Positions 35,164 through 43,789 of a stretch of DNA of 64,000 bases are shown piece after piece; position 1 is the first letter of the stretch; each line of letters starts with the position of its first letter. Under the pieces are notes generated by a model. It searched no databases. It had not been told where the DNA came from and was given only the letters and a program-made list of their open reading frames with translations. The DNA is taken from the NCBI GenBank assembly GCA_022843805.1, contig JALHMY010000019.1, positions 1 to 64,000 on the forward strand, given 5' to 3'. Source of the stretch: Fuerstiella sp. GTDB lineage: Bacteria; Planctomycetota; Planctomycetia; Planctomycetales; Planctomycetaceae. The translations under genes were made by a program, and so were the position numbers.

Positions 35164-36159
35164 ATGAAGAGTATAGTTCCCCGCCACCGGGGTTTCACCC
35201 TGATTGAACTGCTGGTGGTGATTGCAATCATAGCCATTCTGGTGGCATTGCTGTTACCAGCCGTGCAGCAGGCTCGCGAGGCAGCTCGCCGTACACAGTG
35301 CAAGAATAATCTGAAGCAGATGGGACTTGCGCTGCACAATTATGAAGGCACCTATGGTGTACTTCCGCATGCAATGTACGGAAACGGTGTGATTCCCTGC
35401 ACGACCGACCAGGATAACGGATTTGGCTGGATGGTGTCCCTTCTTCCGTTTGTGGAACAGGCCAACCTTTATCAGCGCATCAATCCGCAGGGAACCCCGG
35501 GGATTTTCAGGCCGGCTGTCCTCGCTCTTTACTATCCAGGGGCGACGATCGTACCCGGGGGGGACACTGTGTTGTCTGGTTATCTTTGCCCATCCTCAGC
35601 GATGCCCGTGATTTGCCCGGCGACCTTTACAGTTCCCGGCTCTCCGGGTGGCGGAGCGATTCCGGCAGCAACGCCTACCGCCGTGGGTTACGCCACCAGC
35701 AGTTACAAGGCTGCCGGTGGATCAAACTCGGGCGACTTCGGCATGATGCACAAGGGATGTGAGGGTGGCGGAGTTCGATTTCGTGACGTAACTGACGGGC
35801 TGAGCAACACCATCATGGTAGGCGAGTCTGTTTATACAAGCACCAATGTCTCGGCCGCGAGTCGTGCTACCGTCGCTCCCGCCCGTTTTCAAGACTGGCC
35901 GCTCTGGATTGGTTCCGGCGGTCAGAGTGACGAAGCCATTCGTATCAACGGTCGTTTCGGCAGTGTGATCAACGCCCGCGTCAGCTTCAACAGGATGGCC
36001 CTCGCCATCAATGACGACAATGCGTTCAGTTACCACGTTGGCGGTGCTCAGTTCACCCTGGGCGACGGTTCGGTTCGGTTCATCAGCGAAAACATTGATG
36101 TTCGTACTTATGACTGGTTGCACGACAAGCGTGACGGACAGGTGATCGGCGATTTCTGA
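35164..36159 (+). CDS. DUF1559 domain protein with type IV pilin-like N-terminus
   Basis: 331-aa planctomycete-type pseudopilin. The prepilin motif '[24 protein letters not shown]' spans about residues 7-30, with Gly before the cleavage site and Glu at mature position 5. It is followed by the family signature '[31 protein letters not shown]' and, near the C-terminus, '[11 protein letters not shown]' and '[22 protein letters not shown]'. ATG 35164 is preceded by GAGGAG (35148-35153). Planctomycetes carry many paralogues, thought to be envelope or pseudopilus components. It is followed by a small lipoprotein gene, the usual partner of this family. Confidence 0.95.
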   Translation: MKSIVPRHRGFTLIELLVVIAIIAILVALLLPAVQQAREAARRTQCKNNLKQMGLALHNYEGTYGVLPHAMYGNGVIPCTTDQDNGFGWMVSLLPFVEQANLYQRINPQGTPGIFRPAVLALYYPGATIVPGGDTVLSGYLCPSSAMPVICPATFTVPGSPGGGAIPAATPTAVGYATSSYKAAGGSNSGDFGMMHKGCEGGGVRFRDVTDGLSNTIMVGESVYTSTNVSAASRATVAPARFQDWPLWIGSGGQSDEAIRINGRFGSVINARVSFNRMALAINDDNAFSYHVGGAQFTLGDGSVRFISENIDVRTYDWLHDKRDGQVIGDF

Positions 36160-36366
36160 CATCCGATAAAAGTCTTGTCCGGGTTGGGCAGATCTGCTCG
36201 CGATGACCGATAACCCTCTCTCGTGACGGCGGGAGGGGGTTCCCGGGACCTGCTCGTTGGTTAAGCACGCGGTGCGTCAACAACAGTGCTTCGACGGTTC
36301 TCGTCGATCTGTTCTCAACGAGAGCCGTCGACGCACGCTCCTATTTTGCATGTATCAGGAAAAGTG

Positions 36367-36822
36367 ATGAAAACAGCACGCAATAAATTATGCAATATTG
36401 TGATGATCGCCACGGCAGTTTCGTTCGTCGGATGTTCGCAGGGCATTAAAGAGTTTCCCTGCGCTCCCGCATCCGGCATTGTGACATGTGAAGGTCAGCC
36501 GGTACGAGAAGCTCAGGTCTTCTTTGCTCCAACAACGTCAGGAAAGTCGGCAGAGGTTGGTAAGCCTGCGTTCTCGTGGACCGGCGAGGATGGTCGCTTC
36601 ATACTTTCAACATATGGCAACGAGGATGGTGCCGTCGTTGGAACTCATGTTGTTCGCGTGACTACCAGCAGCAAGTATCCATGCAACTGTGTGGGAGAAG
36701 AGACAAACGATCTGATGGAAGTGCAAATCAAGGCGGATGAGAAGAACGAGTTTGAGATCAAGCTGCCTAAGCGAACCGCTCCCGCTCCAAAGAACCCGTT
36801 TGAAGACAAGGACGAGGAATAG
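36367..36822 (+). CDS. Lipoprotein with carboxypeptidase-regulatory-like beta domain
   Basis: 151-aa protein from ATG 36367. The signal peptide ends in a lipobox 'SFVGC', so Cys is acylated and the protein sits in a membrane. The mature domain is a transthyretin-like beta sandwich: 'ASGIVTCEGQPVREAQVFFAP', 'DGRFILSTYGNEDGAVVGTHVVRV', ending in 'EFEIKLPKR'. The tail is Pro/Asp/Glu-rich. Genes of this kind very commonly follow DUF1559 genes in planctomycetes, and here the gap is about 200 bases. The upstream-extended frame from 36286 adds no family sequence. Confidence 0.85.
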   Translation: MKTARNKLCNIVMIATAVSFVGCSQGIKEFPCAPASGIVTCEGQPVREAQVFFAPTTSGKSAEVGKPAFSWTGEDGRFILSTYGNEDGAVVGTHVVRVTTSSKYPCNCVGEETNDLMEVQIKADEKNEFEIKLPKRTAPAPKNPFEDKDEE

Positions 36823-36875
36823 ATTCATGATCGTTTCTGGTCCAGTGAGAGATTTCCGGTTTTCAGACAAAACCC

Positions 36876-38396
36876 ATGAATGCTGAAGAGTGCTGTAAGA
36901 ATAACCTGAATGCGATAGCAGCTTCCCCAGCGCACGTGTCCGGGGAAGGTTTGACAGCACACAGGCTGATGAGGCCGGTATCGATCCTCAGTCTGATCGT
37001 GTTTCGTGTGATTTTCGGTATGACAATGACCTTCTGGGCGTTTGATTACCTGAGGCATGATCGAGTTCGTGAGCTGTGTGCGCCCGGTGTATTTCATTTC
37101 ACGTACAGTGGATTTTCCTGGGTCGCGCCATGGCCAGGGAACGGTATGGTTTTCCACTTTGCTGGTCTGCTGCTGGCCGCCATCATGATTGCGCTGGGAG
37201 CAATGTATCGAACCGCCACCATATGCTTTGCTGTGGGGTTCACTCATTTCTTTCTGATCGATCGAACAAACTACCAGAACCACTACTATTTGATTGTGCT
37301 CATCAGCTGGCTGATGGTTATCCTGCCGGCTCATCGAGCCTGCTCGGTGGATGTTCTGAACGGCTCCGTCACAAAGTGCGAGACGATTCCGCAGTGGTGC
37401 CTCTGGCTCCTTCAGTTTCATATTGCTCTGCCCTATGTCTTCGGGGGCATTGCCAAGATTGAGGCGGACTGGTTATCCGGAGAGCCGATGCGGCATATGC
37501 TGGGAACTCAGTCCTGGATTAATATGGCAGCGATGCACGGCTGGGAGATTCCGGTTTCGCGAATTCTGACCTTGGGAGGCTTGCTTTTTGATCTGCTGAT
37601 CGTGCCAGCAATGCTTTATCGAAGAACTCGGAAACCGGCGTTCCTTATAGCCGTTTGTTTCCATGTCACTAATTCACTGCTTTTCAATATTCACATCTTT
37701 CCGTGGATGATGATTGCGGCGACAACCGTGTTTCTACCCTCGGACTGGCCAGCGCGCGTGGCAGGGGTTCCGCAAAACCCTCAGCCCCGGGAACATCGCG
37801 ACTTAACAGGCAGGAAACCGGTATTTCCGGTCATTTCTCGTACGGCTGTCCTGCTGATCGCAGTGTACTGCTGCTTTCATTTGATATGGCCTTTCAGGCG
37901 CGTTCTCTATGAAGGGAATACGGGATGGACAGAGCGCGGCCACTATTTCTCGTGGCGAATGATGCTGCGGGGCAAAACAACCGGAGTTCGTTACTACCTC
38001 ACCGATTCAGCGACCAGGGAAACGAAGCCGGCTGATATCCGGGGATTGCTGAACTCTGAGCAGCAGCAAAAATTCGCAAAAGACCCGGAAATGATTCTGG
38101 ATCTGGCTCATGAGATTGCGTCTGTGCATCAAAATCGGACTGGAGCCTCATGTGAAGTGCGTGTGCTGGCTCTATCGTCGCTGAACGGTCGAAAGCCGCA
38201 GCTGCTGGTTGATCCGGAGGTTAATCTGGCGGCAGAACCTGCATTCGCATTCAATCGTCGGTGGATTGTTCCACTGCATGAACCTCTTCGAAATGAACCA
38301 TGGACTGTCCCTTTGGATGAATGGGAACGGCACGCTGACATTCCCAGTCTCCCATTCCTGAATCATCAAACACAAATTTCTGCCAACAACGAATAA
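36876..38396 (+). CDS. HTTM / vitamin K-dependent gamma-carboxylase-like membrane protein
   Basis: 506-aa integral membrane protein with several hydrophobic helices across residues 35-330 and a soluble C-terminal part. Family landmarks: 'FRVIFGMTMTFWAFDYLRHDRV', 'HFTYSGFSWVAPWPG', 'FLIDRTNYQNHYYLIVLISWLM', 'LLQFHIALPYVFGGIAKIEADWLSGEPMR' and, later, 'WTERGHYFSWRMMLRGKTTG'. These belong to the HTTM domain shared with vertebrate vitamin K-dependent gamma-glutamyl carboxylase, whose bacterial homologues have mostly unproven substrates. It lies 53 bases after the lipoprotein gene and 12 bases before the metallophosphoesterase, so it is probably co-transcribed with the latter. Confidence 0.85.
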   Translation: MNAEECCKNNLNAIAASPAHVSGEGLTAHRLMRPVSILSLIVFRVIFGMTMTFWAFDYLRHDRVRELCAPGVFHFTYSGFSWVAPWPGNGMVFHFAGLLLAAIMIALGAMYRTATICFAVGFTHFFLIDRTNYQNHYYLIVLISWLMVILPAHRACSVDVLNGSVTKCETIPQWCLWLLQFHIALPYVFGGIAKIEADWLSGEPMRHMLGTQSWINMAAMHGWEIPVSRILTLGGLLFDLLIVPAMLYRRTRKPAFLIAVCFHVTNSLLFNIHIFPWMMIAATTVFLPSDWPARVAGVPQNPQPREHRDLTGRKPVFPVISRTAVLLIAVYCCFHLIWPFRRVLYEGNTGWTERGHYFSWRMMLRGKTTGVRYYLTDSATRETKPADIRGLLNSEQQQKFAKDPEMILDLAHEIASVHQNRTGASCEVRVLALSSLNGRKPQLLVDPEVNLAAEPAFAFNRRWIVPLHEPLRNEPWTVPLDEWERHADIPSLPFLNHQTQISANNE

Positions 38397-38408
38397 GAGG
38401 AAGCTGAT

Positions 38409-39815
38409 ATGTTCTTCGAATCGAAAAGTCGACTTCGACAACTGCTCCTTTGTACGACGTTACTGCCGCTGGCGACCGTTGCAGTCAGAGCACAGGACGC
38501 GAACCCTGATGTGATCAGGCTGGTGCCCAAAGTTGAACCGGCAGAGTTTGCTCGTCCGAGCATACTTCCCGATCGCATCGTGCTCACCTGGGCTTCTGAT
38601 CCCGCAAAGTCGCAGGCTGTCACGTGGCGAACTTCGACCGCAGTGACTCGAGGGCTCGCTGAAATCACGATTGCCGATGCGGGGCCGGATCTGGAATCGC
38701 AGAGTAAACAGCTGGTGGCGGTAAGTCAGCCGCTGACGACTGACCTCAATACAGCACACTTTCACACCGTGAAGTTCGAAGGACTCACGCCAAAGACAAA
38801 GTACGCGTATCGCGTGGGTGACGGTGTAAACTGGAGCGAATGGTTCCAGTTCACAACGGCCAGCACAGAACCCGAGCCGTTCTCGTTTATCTACTTCGGC
38901 GATGCCCAGAATGATGTTCGTTCGAAATGGTCGCGAGTCATTCGTGAAGCATATCGCGATGCTCCAAAGGCGAAGTTCATGATTCACGCAGGCGATCTGA
39001 TCAATCAAGCCGAGTCTGATGTTGAATGGCAGGAATGGTTTGAAGCCGGAGCGTGGATGAATGGAATGATTCCCAGTATAGCCGTGCCTGGCAACCATGA
39101 AATTGCGAAGCTGGATGACAATACTCGACGAGTCTCTCATCACTGGCGGCCACAATTCGCGTTTCCCGAAGACGGACCTGAGGGTATGGAAGAAGCCTGC
39201 TATACCCTCGTCTATCAGGGCGTTCGAATCGTTGGAATGAACAGCAATGAGAAGCCGATGGAACAGGCCGAATGGCTGGATAAGGTGCTGACCGAAAACA
39301 AGGAAAAATGGGTTGTATGCACATTTCATCACCCGATGTTCTCGACCGGCAAGGACCGTGACAACGCGGGATTGCGGGCGATCTGGAAACCGGTGCTCGA
39401 CAAGCATCGCGTCGATCTCGTGCTTCAGGGACATGACCACACATATGGGCGAACTGGCCTGGACACTCCGATGGGCCATGTGAATCTGGCAACCGGTGTG
39501 AATACGTCAGATGTCTTTTCCGGAACCGTGTATGTTGTGTCGGTCAGCGGACCCAAAATGTACAACCTGCAGCGACATCCGTTCATGTCTCGTCATGCTG
39601 AAGACACGCAGCTGTATCAGATCATTCATATTGACGGTGATAAGCTTCATTTCGAAGCTTTTACAGCAACCGGAGAATTATACGACGCCTTCACACTGAC
39701 TAAACAAAAGGGTGCTAAAAACCAGCTGACGGAAGAAGCTCCCTCAACGCCGGAAAGACTTCGCCCACCAGTGGTCGCTGCTCCTGCGAAGAAGGCATCG
39801 GAAGTGCTGAAGTAA
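38409..39815 (+). CDS. Secreted metallophosphoesterase with purple-acid-phosphatase-type N-terminal domain
   Basis: 468-aa exported enzyme. A signal peptide ('LLLCTTLLPLATVAVRAQ') precedes a fibronectin-III-like N-terminal domain ('DRIVLTWASDPAKSQAVTWRTS') and a calcineurin-like fold. Metal-binding motifs appear in order: 'YFGDAQND', 'IHAGDLIN', 'VPGNHE', 'CTFHHPMF', 'LQGHDHTYGR'. All the two-metal ligands (D, D, N, H, H..H) are present, so it should hydrolyse phosphate esters outside the cytoplasm. Residues after about 430 are Pro/Ala/Lys-rich. The start lies 12 bases after the HTTM gene. Confidence 0.92.
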   Translation: MFFESKSRLRQLLLCTTLLPLATVAVRAQDANPDVIRLVPKVEPAEFARPSILPDRIVLTWASDPAKSQAVTWRTSTAVTRGLAEITIADAGPDLESQSKQLVAVSQPLTTDLNTAHFHTVKFEGLTPKTKYAYRVGDGVNWSEWFQFTTASTEPEPFSFIYFGDAQNDVRSKWSRVIREAYRDAPKAKFMIHAGDLINQAESDVEWQEWFEAGAWMNGMIPSIAVPGNHEIAKLDDNTRRVSHHWRPQFAFPEDGPEGMEEACYTLVYQGVRIVGMNSNEKPMEQAEWLDKVLTENKEKWVVCTFHHPMFSTGKDRDNAGLRAIWKPVLDKHRVDLVLQGHDHTYGRTGLDTPMGHVNLATGVNTSDVFSGTVYVVSVSGPKMYNLQRHPFMSRHAEDTQLYQIIHIDGDKLHFEAFTATGELYDAFTLTKQKGAKNQLTEEAPSTPERLRPPVVAAPAKKASEVLK

Positions 39816-39982
39816 GACTTGTTTGACGAGCGGCGGGTGGTGATCGCTGTTTGCGGGCAGCACACCCGCCGGTTTGGGAACCTGGAACTGATATCGTCGC
39901 CGACGCATTGATGGCAGCCATTCCCGTTTGCCTGGGTATTCGCGAGGAATGATGGCGAAGGGTTAAATGAAGGAGAAGTATT

Positions 39983-40642
39983 ATGATTCGTTTTGTTCTC
40001 GTAAGCGGATTCCTTGGGCTATGCGGGCTGACTCTGGTCTTTGGGTCAGAGAAGCAGTCCGGTACTGCTGTTCGCATGACTGCGTCGTTTCAGAATGGCG
40101 TCAATGATTACTCCGGCACCATCGACTCGGAGATCTGGGCTTTGGCTCCGACAACGATCCTGGATGGTAACGGTAATGCATCTGCTGATGCTGATAACGA
40201 CGGTGGTGAGAGTCAGGTGTTGCTTCGTTTTAATGACATAACAGGCCGAGACGCCCGACAGATTCCCCCAAATGCAGTGGTTCATTCAGCGCGGCTGCTG
40301 GTCAGTGCCTTCGATCAGGGCAGCACGGTGAATCTGCATCGTATGCTGGTTCCGTTTGATGAATCGGTCACCTGGAACAGCCTGGTGTCCGGTGTTTCCG
40401 CAGACGGAATGGAGGCATCTCGTCACAAAGATGCGTTCACCTTTGGAAAGATCGCGGCAAATTCGTCTGAGATCATCTTTGATGTGACCGACACAGTGCA
40501 GTTGTGGGTCAACGGTGAAACAAACCATGGCTGGGCGTTCCTGAACACAGGAGGCAATGGCTGGGACTTTTACGTGTCCGAGTTTGAGAACATCAGTCAG
40601 CGCCCAAAGCTTGTCGTGGAATACAGCGTGCCCGGTCGCTAA
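39983..40642 (+). CDS. Secreted DNRLRE-domain protein
   Basis: 219-aa exported beta-rich protein. A signal peptide ('MIRFVLVSGFLGLCGLTLVFGS') is followed by a DNRLRE domain: 'NGVNDYSGTIDSEIWA', 'SQVLLRFNDITG', 'SARLLVSAFDQGSTVNLHRML', 'TWNSLVSG', 'FDVTDTVQLWVNGETNHGWAFLNTGGNGWDF' and 'RPKLVVEYSV'. This domain is found in carbohydrate-binding and surface proteins. GAAGGAG just before the ATG is a good ribosome-binding site. It is a separate gene in the rightward run, with palindromes downstream. Confidence 0.88.
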   Translation: MIRFVLVSGFLGLCGLTLVFGSEKQSGTAVRMTASFQNGVNDYSGTIDSEIWALAPTTILDGNGNASADADNDGGESQVLLRFNDITGRDARQIPPNAVVHSARLLVSAFDQGSTVNLHRMLVPFDESVTWNSLVSGVSADGMEASRHKDAFTFGKIAANSSEIIFDVTDTVQLWVNGETNHGWAFLNTGGNGWDFYVSEFENISQRPKLVVEYSVPGR

Positions 40643-40675
40643 CCGGCTGTTTTGCTGATGGCCAAAGTTCCGAGG

Positions 40676-40747
40676 GGCAGACTTCCAGTCTGCCATTCAT
40701 TCAGAAGCCCCAATGTTTATGAATGCAACTGCAGGCTGGAAACCTGC
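40676..40747. repeat. Two short REP-like hairpins
   Basis: GGCAGACT-tcc-AGTCTGCC (40676-40694) and GCAGG-ctggaaa-CCTGC (40731-40747) lie in the spacer between the DNRLRE and DUF1501 genes. Both have the 'ttcca' or 'tggaa' core and no T-run. Confidence 0.65.
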
Positions 40748-40862
40748 CCCACAAATTGATCAGCAGACCTTTGAAAAGTCCGGTAGCAGAACAACAGCTA
40801 TTTTGGACTCAATTTCATATTTCAGATCACATTTTTGACTCGAAAGCAGCAGGAGTTTACAT

Positions 40863-42227
40863 ATGGCAAAAGCAGAAGCTGGCACATGGAATTCGGATCC
40901 TTCTCATTTTATTCCACGATCTCGGCGTAACTTTCTGTACGCGGGCTGGCTGGGCGGGCTGGGGCTCAGCATGGGCAACTTCTTCCGACTAAAAGCCGCG
41001 AGTGCCGAAGACGCTCCTGCGGGCGCCGCAGAGCCAAAAGCGAAGTCGGTTATCCATATTTATCTGCAGGGCGGATTTGCCCATATGGACAGCTTCGATC
41101 CGAAGCCGGATGCACCGATTGAGTATCGTGGTATTCTTGACAACATTTCCACGGCAGTTCCCGGCGTCCGTTTCAGCTCACATATGCAGGAAACTGCAAA
41201 GATTGCGGACAAACTGACGGTCGTGCGCAGCATGACACATACGGAGGTTGACCATGCTCGTGGTGAGCACAGCATGTTTACCGGGTATCGGCCCAGTCCG
41301 GCTCTGGTGTATCCCAGTGCGGGAAGCGTCGTCTCGCATGAACTGGGTCCTCGCGGAGCGATGCCGCCCTATGTTGTCGTTCCCACCGCTGGCAGCCAGT
41401 TTCTGGGCAGTGGCTACCTGAGCAATGCCTTTGGACCTTTTGCTCTGGGTGCCGATCCTGCTCGTACAGGGTTCTCAGTCAGAGACCTGAATCATCCGGC
41501 AGGTATCGATGATGCCCGATTCGAAACTCGCAAATCGTGGAAGGACCTTGTAGACCAGCACTTTCGGAAGCAGGGCGAAGATGATGCTCTTCGAACGATG
41601 GATGCATTTTATCAGCGAGCGTACGAACTGCTGGACTCTCCGGAATCCAAAGCCGCATTCAGCCTGAATGGTGAAACAGAGGAAACCAGGAATCTGTATG
41701 GAATGAAGCCGTGGGGACCGATTCTGCGTCCATCGGCCGGAGCACGCTTTCTGATGGCTCGTCGACTGGTGGAAGCAGGTGTTCGATTCGTCACAGTGAC
41801 ATATGGTGCGTGGGACACGCATTCGTATCACTATCGTGGAATTGAGACTCAGCTTCCTGACCTGGATAAAGCTTATGCCGGCCTGATTCAGGACCTGGAT
41901 CAGCGAGGCCTTCTGGATTCGACTCTTGTACTGATCACGAGCGAGTTTGGACGAACACCAAAGGTGAATGCGGGTGGCGGCCGTGATCACTGGCCTCGCG
42001 TTTTCAGCATCGTGATGGCTGGAGGCGGTACAAAGCGAGGGCACGTGTTCGGTGCGTCAGATGCTCTGGCAGGAGAAGTCGCCGAGATGCCTTTGTCCGT
42101 CGAGAACTATGCATCCACGGTTTACCATCTTCTGGGTATCGACGCGACGAAGTCGCTGATGTCTCCCGGCGATCGTCCGCAGTCAATCGTGATGAATGGA
42201 AAAGTCGAGAGCGACCTGCTGGCCTGA
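40863..42227 (+). CDS. DUF1501 (sulfatase-like) secreted protein with Tat-type signal
   Basis: 454-aa protein. A twin-arginine motif 'RRNFLYAGWLGG' (21-32) heads a hydrophobic stretch, indicating Tat export of a folded protein. The DUF1501 fold, related to alkaline phosphatase/sulfatase, shows 'SVIHIYLQGGFAHMDSFDPKP', 'SMTHTEVDHARGEHSMFTGYRPSP', 'VTYGAWDTHSYHYRG' and 'LVLITSEFGRTPKVNAGGGRDHWPRVFSIVMAGGGTKRG', i.e. the Asp/His positions that bind metal in the superfamily. AGGAG precedes the ATG. The family abounds in planctomycetes beside DUF1549/DUF1553 and PSCyt genes, several of which follow here. Confidence 0.95.
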   Translation: MAKAEAGTWNSDPSHFIPRSRRNFLYAGWLGGLGLSMGNFFRLKAASAEDAPAGAAEPKAKSVIHIYLQGGFAHMDSFDPKPDAPIEYRGILDNISTAVPGVRFSSHMQETAKIADKLTVVRSMTHTEVDHARGEHSMFTGYRPSPALVYPSAGSVVSHELGPRGAMPPYVVVPTAGSQFLGSGYLSNAFGPFALGADPARTGFSVRDLNHPAGIDDARFETRKSWKDLVDQHFRKQGEDDALRTMDAFYQRAYELLDSPESKAAFSLNGETEETRNLYGMKPWGPILRPSAGARFLMARRLVEAGVRFVTVTYGAWDTHSYHYRGIETQLPDLDKAYAGLIQDLDQRGLLDSTLVLITSEFGRTPKVNAGGGRDHWPRVFSIVMAGGGTKRGHVFGASDALAGEVAEMPLSVENYASTVYHLLGIDATKSLMSPGDRPQSIVMNGKVESDLLA

Positions 42228-42361
42228 GGCGGGTGAGTTCGTCGAGAAAAAGACGTGTCACACTGCTGGCATCTGGTATCTGGAGGTTCTGACATACCCA
42301 GACAGGCTTCTGCGACTGTTTCAAACAGTCGCAGAGCCACCAGAATTCAGGAGCCAGTGCG

Positions 42362-43513
42362 ATGGCAAAATACCCAAAGGCCGAGTTTGATGTCTTTATG
42401 TCTCGAGTTCGGACAGCGAATCCGACTTTTGGACGATTCCAAAAGAGTACACTCAGCCCGGTCTTAGCGATTCTTGAAAGCGATTCCGGCAGTGCGAGTA
42501 ATCTTGAGAAGGCTGTGGCTGCTCTTCCGGAAGAGACCAGATCCAAATATCGGGAGGCATTAAGGTACCTCAAATGGACTTATCCCGGGTCAGATCGGTA
42601 TTTGGGGTCGGACGCTGAAACTCTGCGGTCGCTGCTGACAAGTGCCACTGCTGGCGCACAGGCAATCCAGACTGTGCTGGACGCGATGTCAGTGCCGACT
42701 GCCCGGAAGTACGAGTCCGCATTGAAAAAGCTGATGTCGGATCGATCAGACGTCTATTATGTTGGTGTGGAGTCCTTCGATACGAGATTCACCGGAACGT
42801 CCGTAGCTGGCACAGATACTGTGAATGACCGAATCTGGTATACATCCCGGCATTTCCATGCGACCGCAGTCACTTATTCTGTGGTTCCGGCCAATACGCA
42901 ATTCGAAATTGGATTTATCCAGATCTGTTCAGCGAAGACACTGGACCATCGCTATCTGAATGACGGACTGGAGACGCGATGGCAAATGCCTGGTGGCTAT
43001 CCAAAGAGTGATAGTTCCGATGAGAGTAACATTCCGTGGTATCATGTTGGTAACGGGGTATTCTGCTCAAATTTAACGGCCGCGAGAAATCATACTCTGC
43101 AGCAGCAGGAGACGTTTGAACTTGACGACAACTTCAATAACAACAGTGCTCGTCGCAGGCTGTATTATTTAAAGGGCGGTAGCAATCAGTCAAGTTTGCT
43201 GAAGTCGATTGTGCGTAAGCAATCCTTTGTGGCATGGTTCGCCGTCAGACGGAAGAATTCCACTGCGTATCGACTTCTGAGGCGTGTCGAATATGGTTTT
43301 GACTTCCGTGTCGCAGTTCAGCATTTCGGAAACCAGACAATCGCCAGCATGGAAGAAGCAAACGTGCCGATCGTTGAATCTGTTCCGAACGCAGCGGACG
43401 CTCTGCCTGCTGAAGCGCTGAGCGGCCCAATCACTAATGATGGAGAGCAGCTCGGCGTCTTTTTGAACGGAGCCTGGTTCTGCCCCATTAATCAGACCAT
43501 TAGTCTGGCCTGA
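42362..43513 (+). CDS. Cytosolic protein with apparent FAM78-like domain
   Basis: 383-aa protein without signal peptide. Residues 1-130 are helical and charged ('SLLTSATAGAQAIQTVLDAM'). Residues about 150-325 carry landmarks that match what I recall of the animal FAM78A/B family, in the same order and spacing: 'YTSRHFHATAV' (FAM78: 'YRTPHFRASA'), 'GFIQICS' (184-190; 'GWIQACS'), 'RWQMP' (206-210; 'SWELP'), 'IPWY' (224-227; 'YPWY'), 'DDNF' (255-258; 'NDNF'), and 'RKQSFVAWF' (285-293; 'RDQSFTTWL') followed by Ser/Thr and a 'L.R.E..F..V' strand. Function is unknown in both groups. It sits between exported DUF1501 and PPC proteins, which is odd for a cytosolic protein. Confidence 0.7.
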   Translation: MAKYPKAEFDVFMSRVRTANPTFGRFQKSTLSPVLAILESDSGSASNLEKAVAALPEETRSKYREALRYLKWTYPGSDRYLGSDAETLRSLLTSATAGAQAIQTVLDAMSVPTARKYESALKKLMSDRSDVYYVGVESFDTRFTGTSVAGTDTVNDRIWYTSRHFHATAVTYSVVPANTQFEIGFIQICSAKTLDHRYLNDGLETRWQMPGGYPKSDSSDESNIPWYHVGNGVFCSNLTAARNHTLQQQETFELDDNFNNNSARRRLYYLKGGSNQSSLLKSIVRKQSFVAWFAVRRKNSTAYRLLRRVEYGFDFRVAVQHFGNQTIASMEEANVPIVESVPNAADALPAEALSGPITNDGEQLGVFLNGAWFCPINQTISLA

Positions 43514-43789
43514 GCGACAGGCACAACCGGCCGCGGCCTGACAACGTCGAAATGGCGTTGCGACGAATCAGGAATCCGACGGCCTGGCTTGCCGAGGGAT
43601 GCACGAAATTCATGCATTCCTAACCCTGCCCACATCAGATCTTCATCTCGCTGACGACACTCCGCTTTTCATTCTTCGTGAAAGTCTGAACTCGACGCTG
43701 ATAACAGCGCAGTTCGTCTTTCACGGCAATCGTGCACGCCGACGGGCGAACGATTCACGCGCGATGAGAATTCAAGGGGGTTGTCAGTG
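43514..43789. other. Spacer of about 275 bases
   Basis: No gene or clear regulatory element was recognised between the FAM78-like gene and the PPC protein gene. An open 63-codon frame at 43599-43790 has no protein-like features. Confidence 0.4.

Noticed and set aside
39831-39871. Terminator after the metallophosphoesterase
   Set aside because: A CGGCGGGTG/CACCCGCCG stem exists, but its 23-base loop and lack of a U-run make an intrinsic terminator unlikely.
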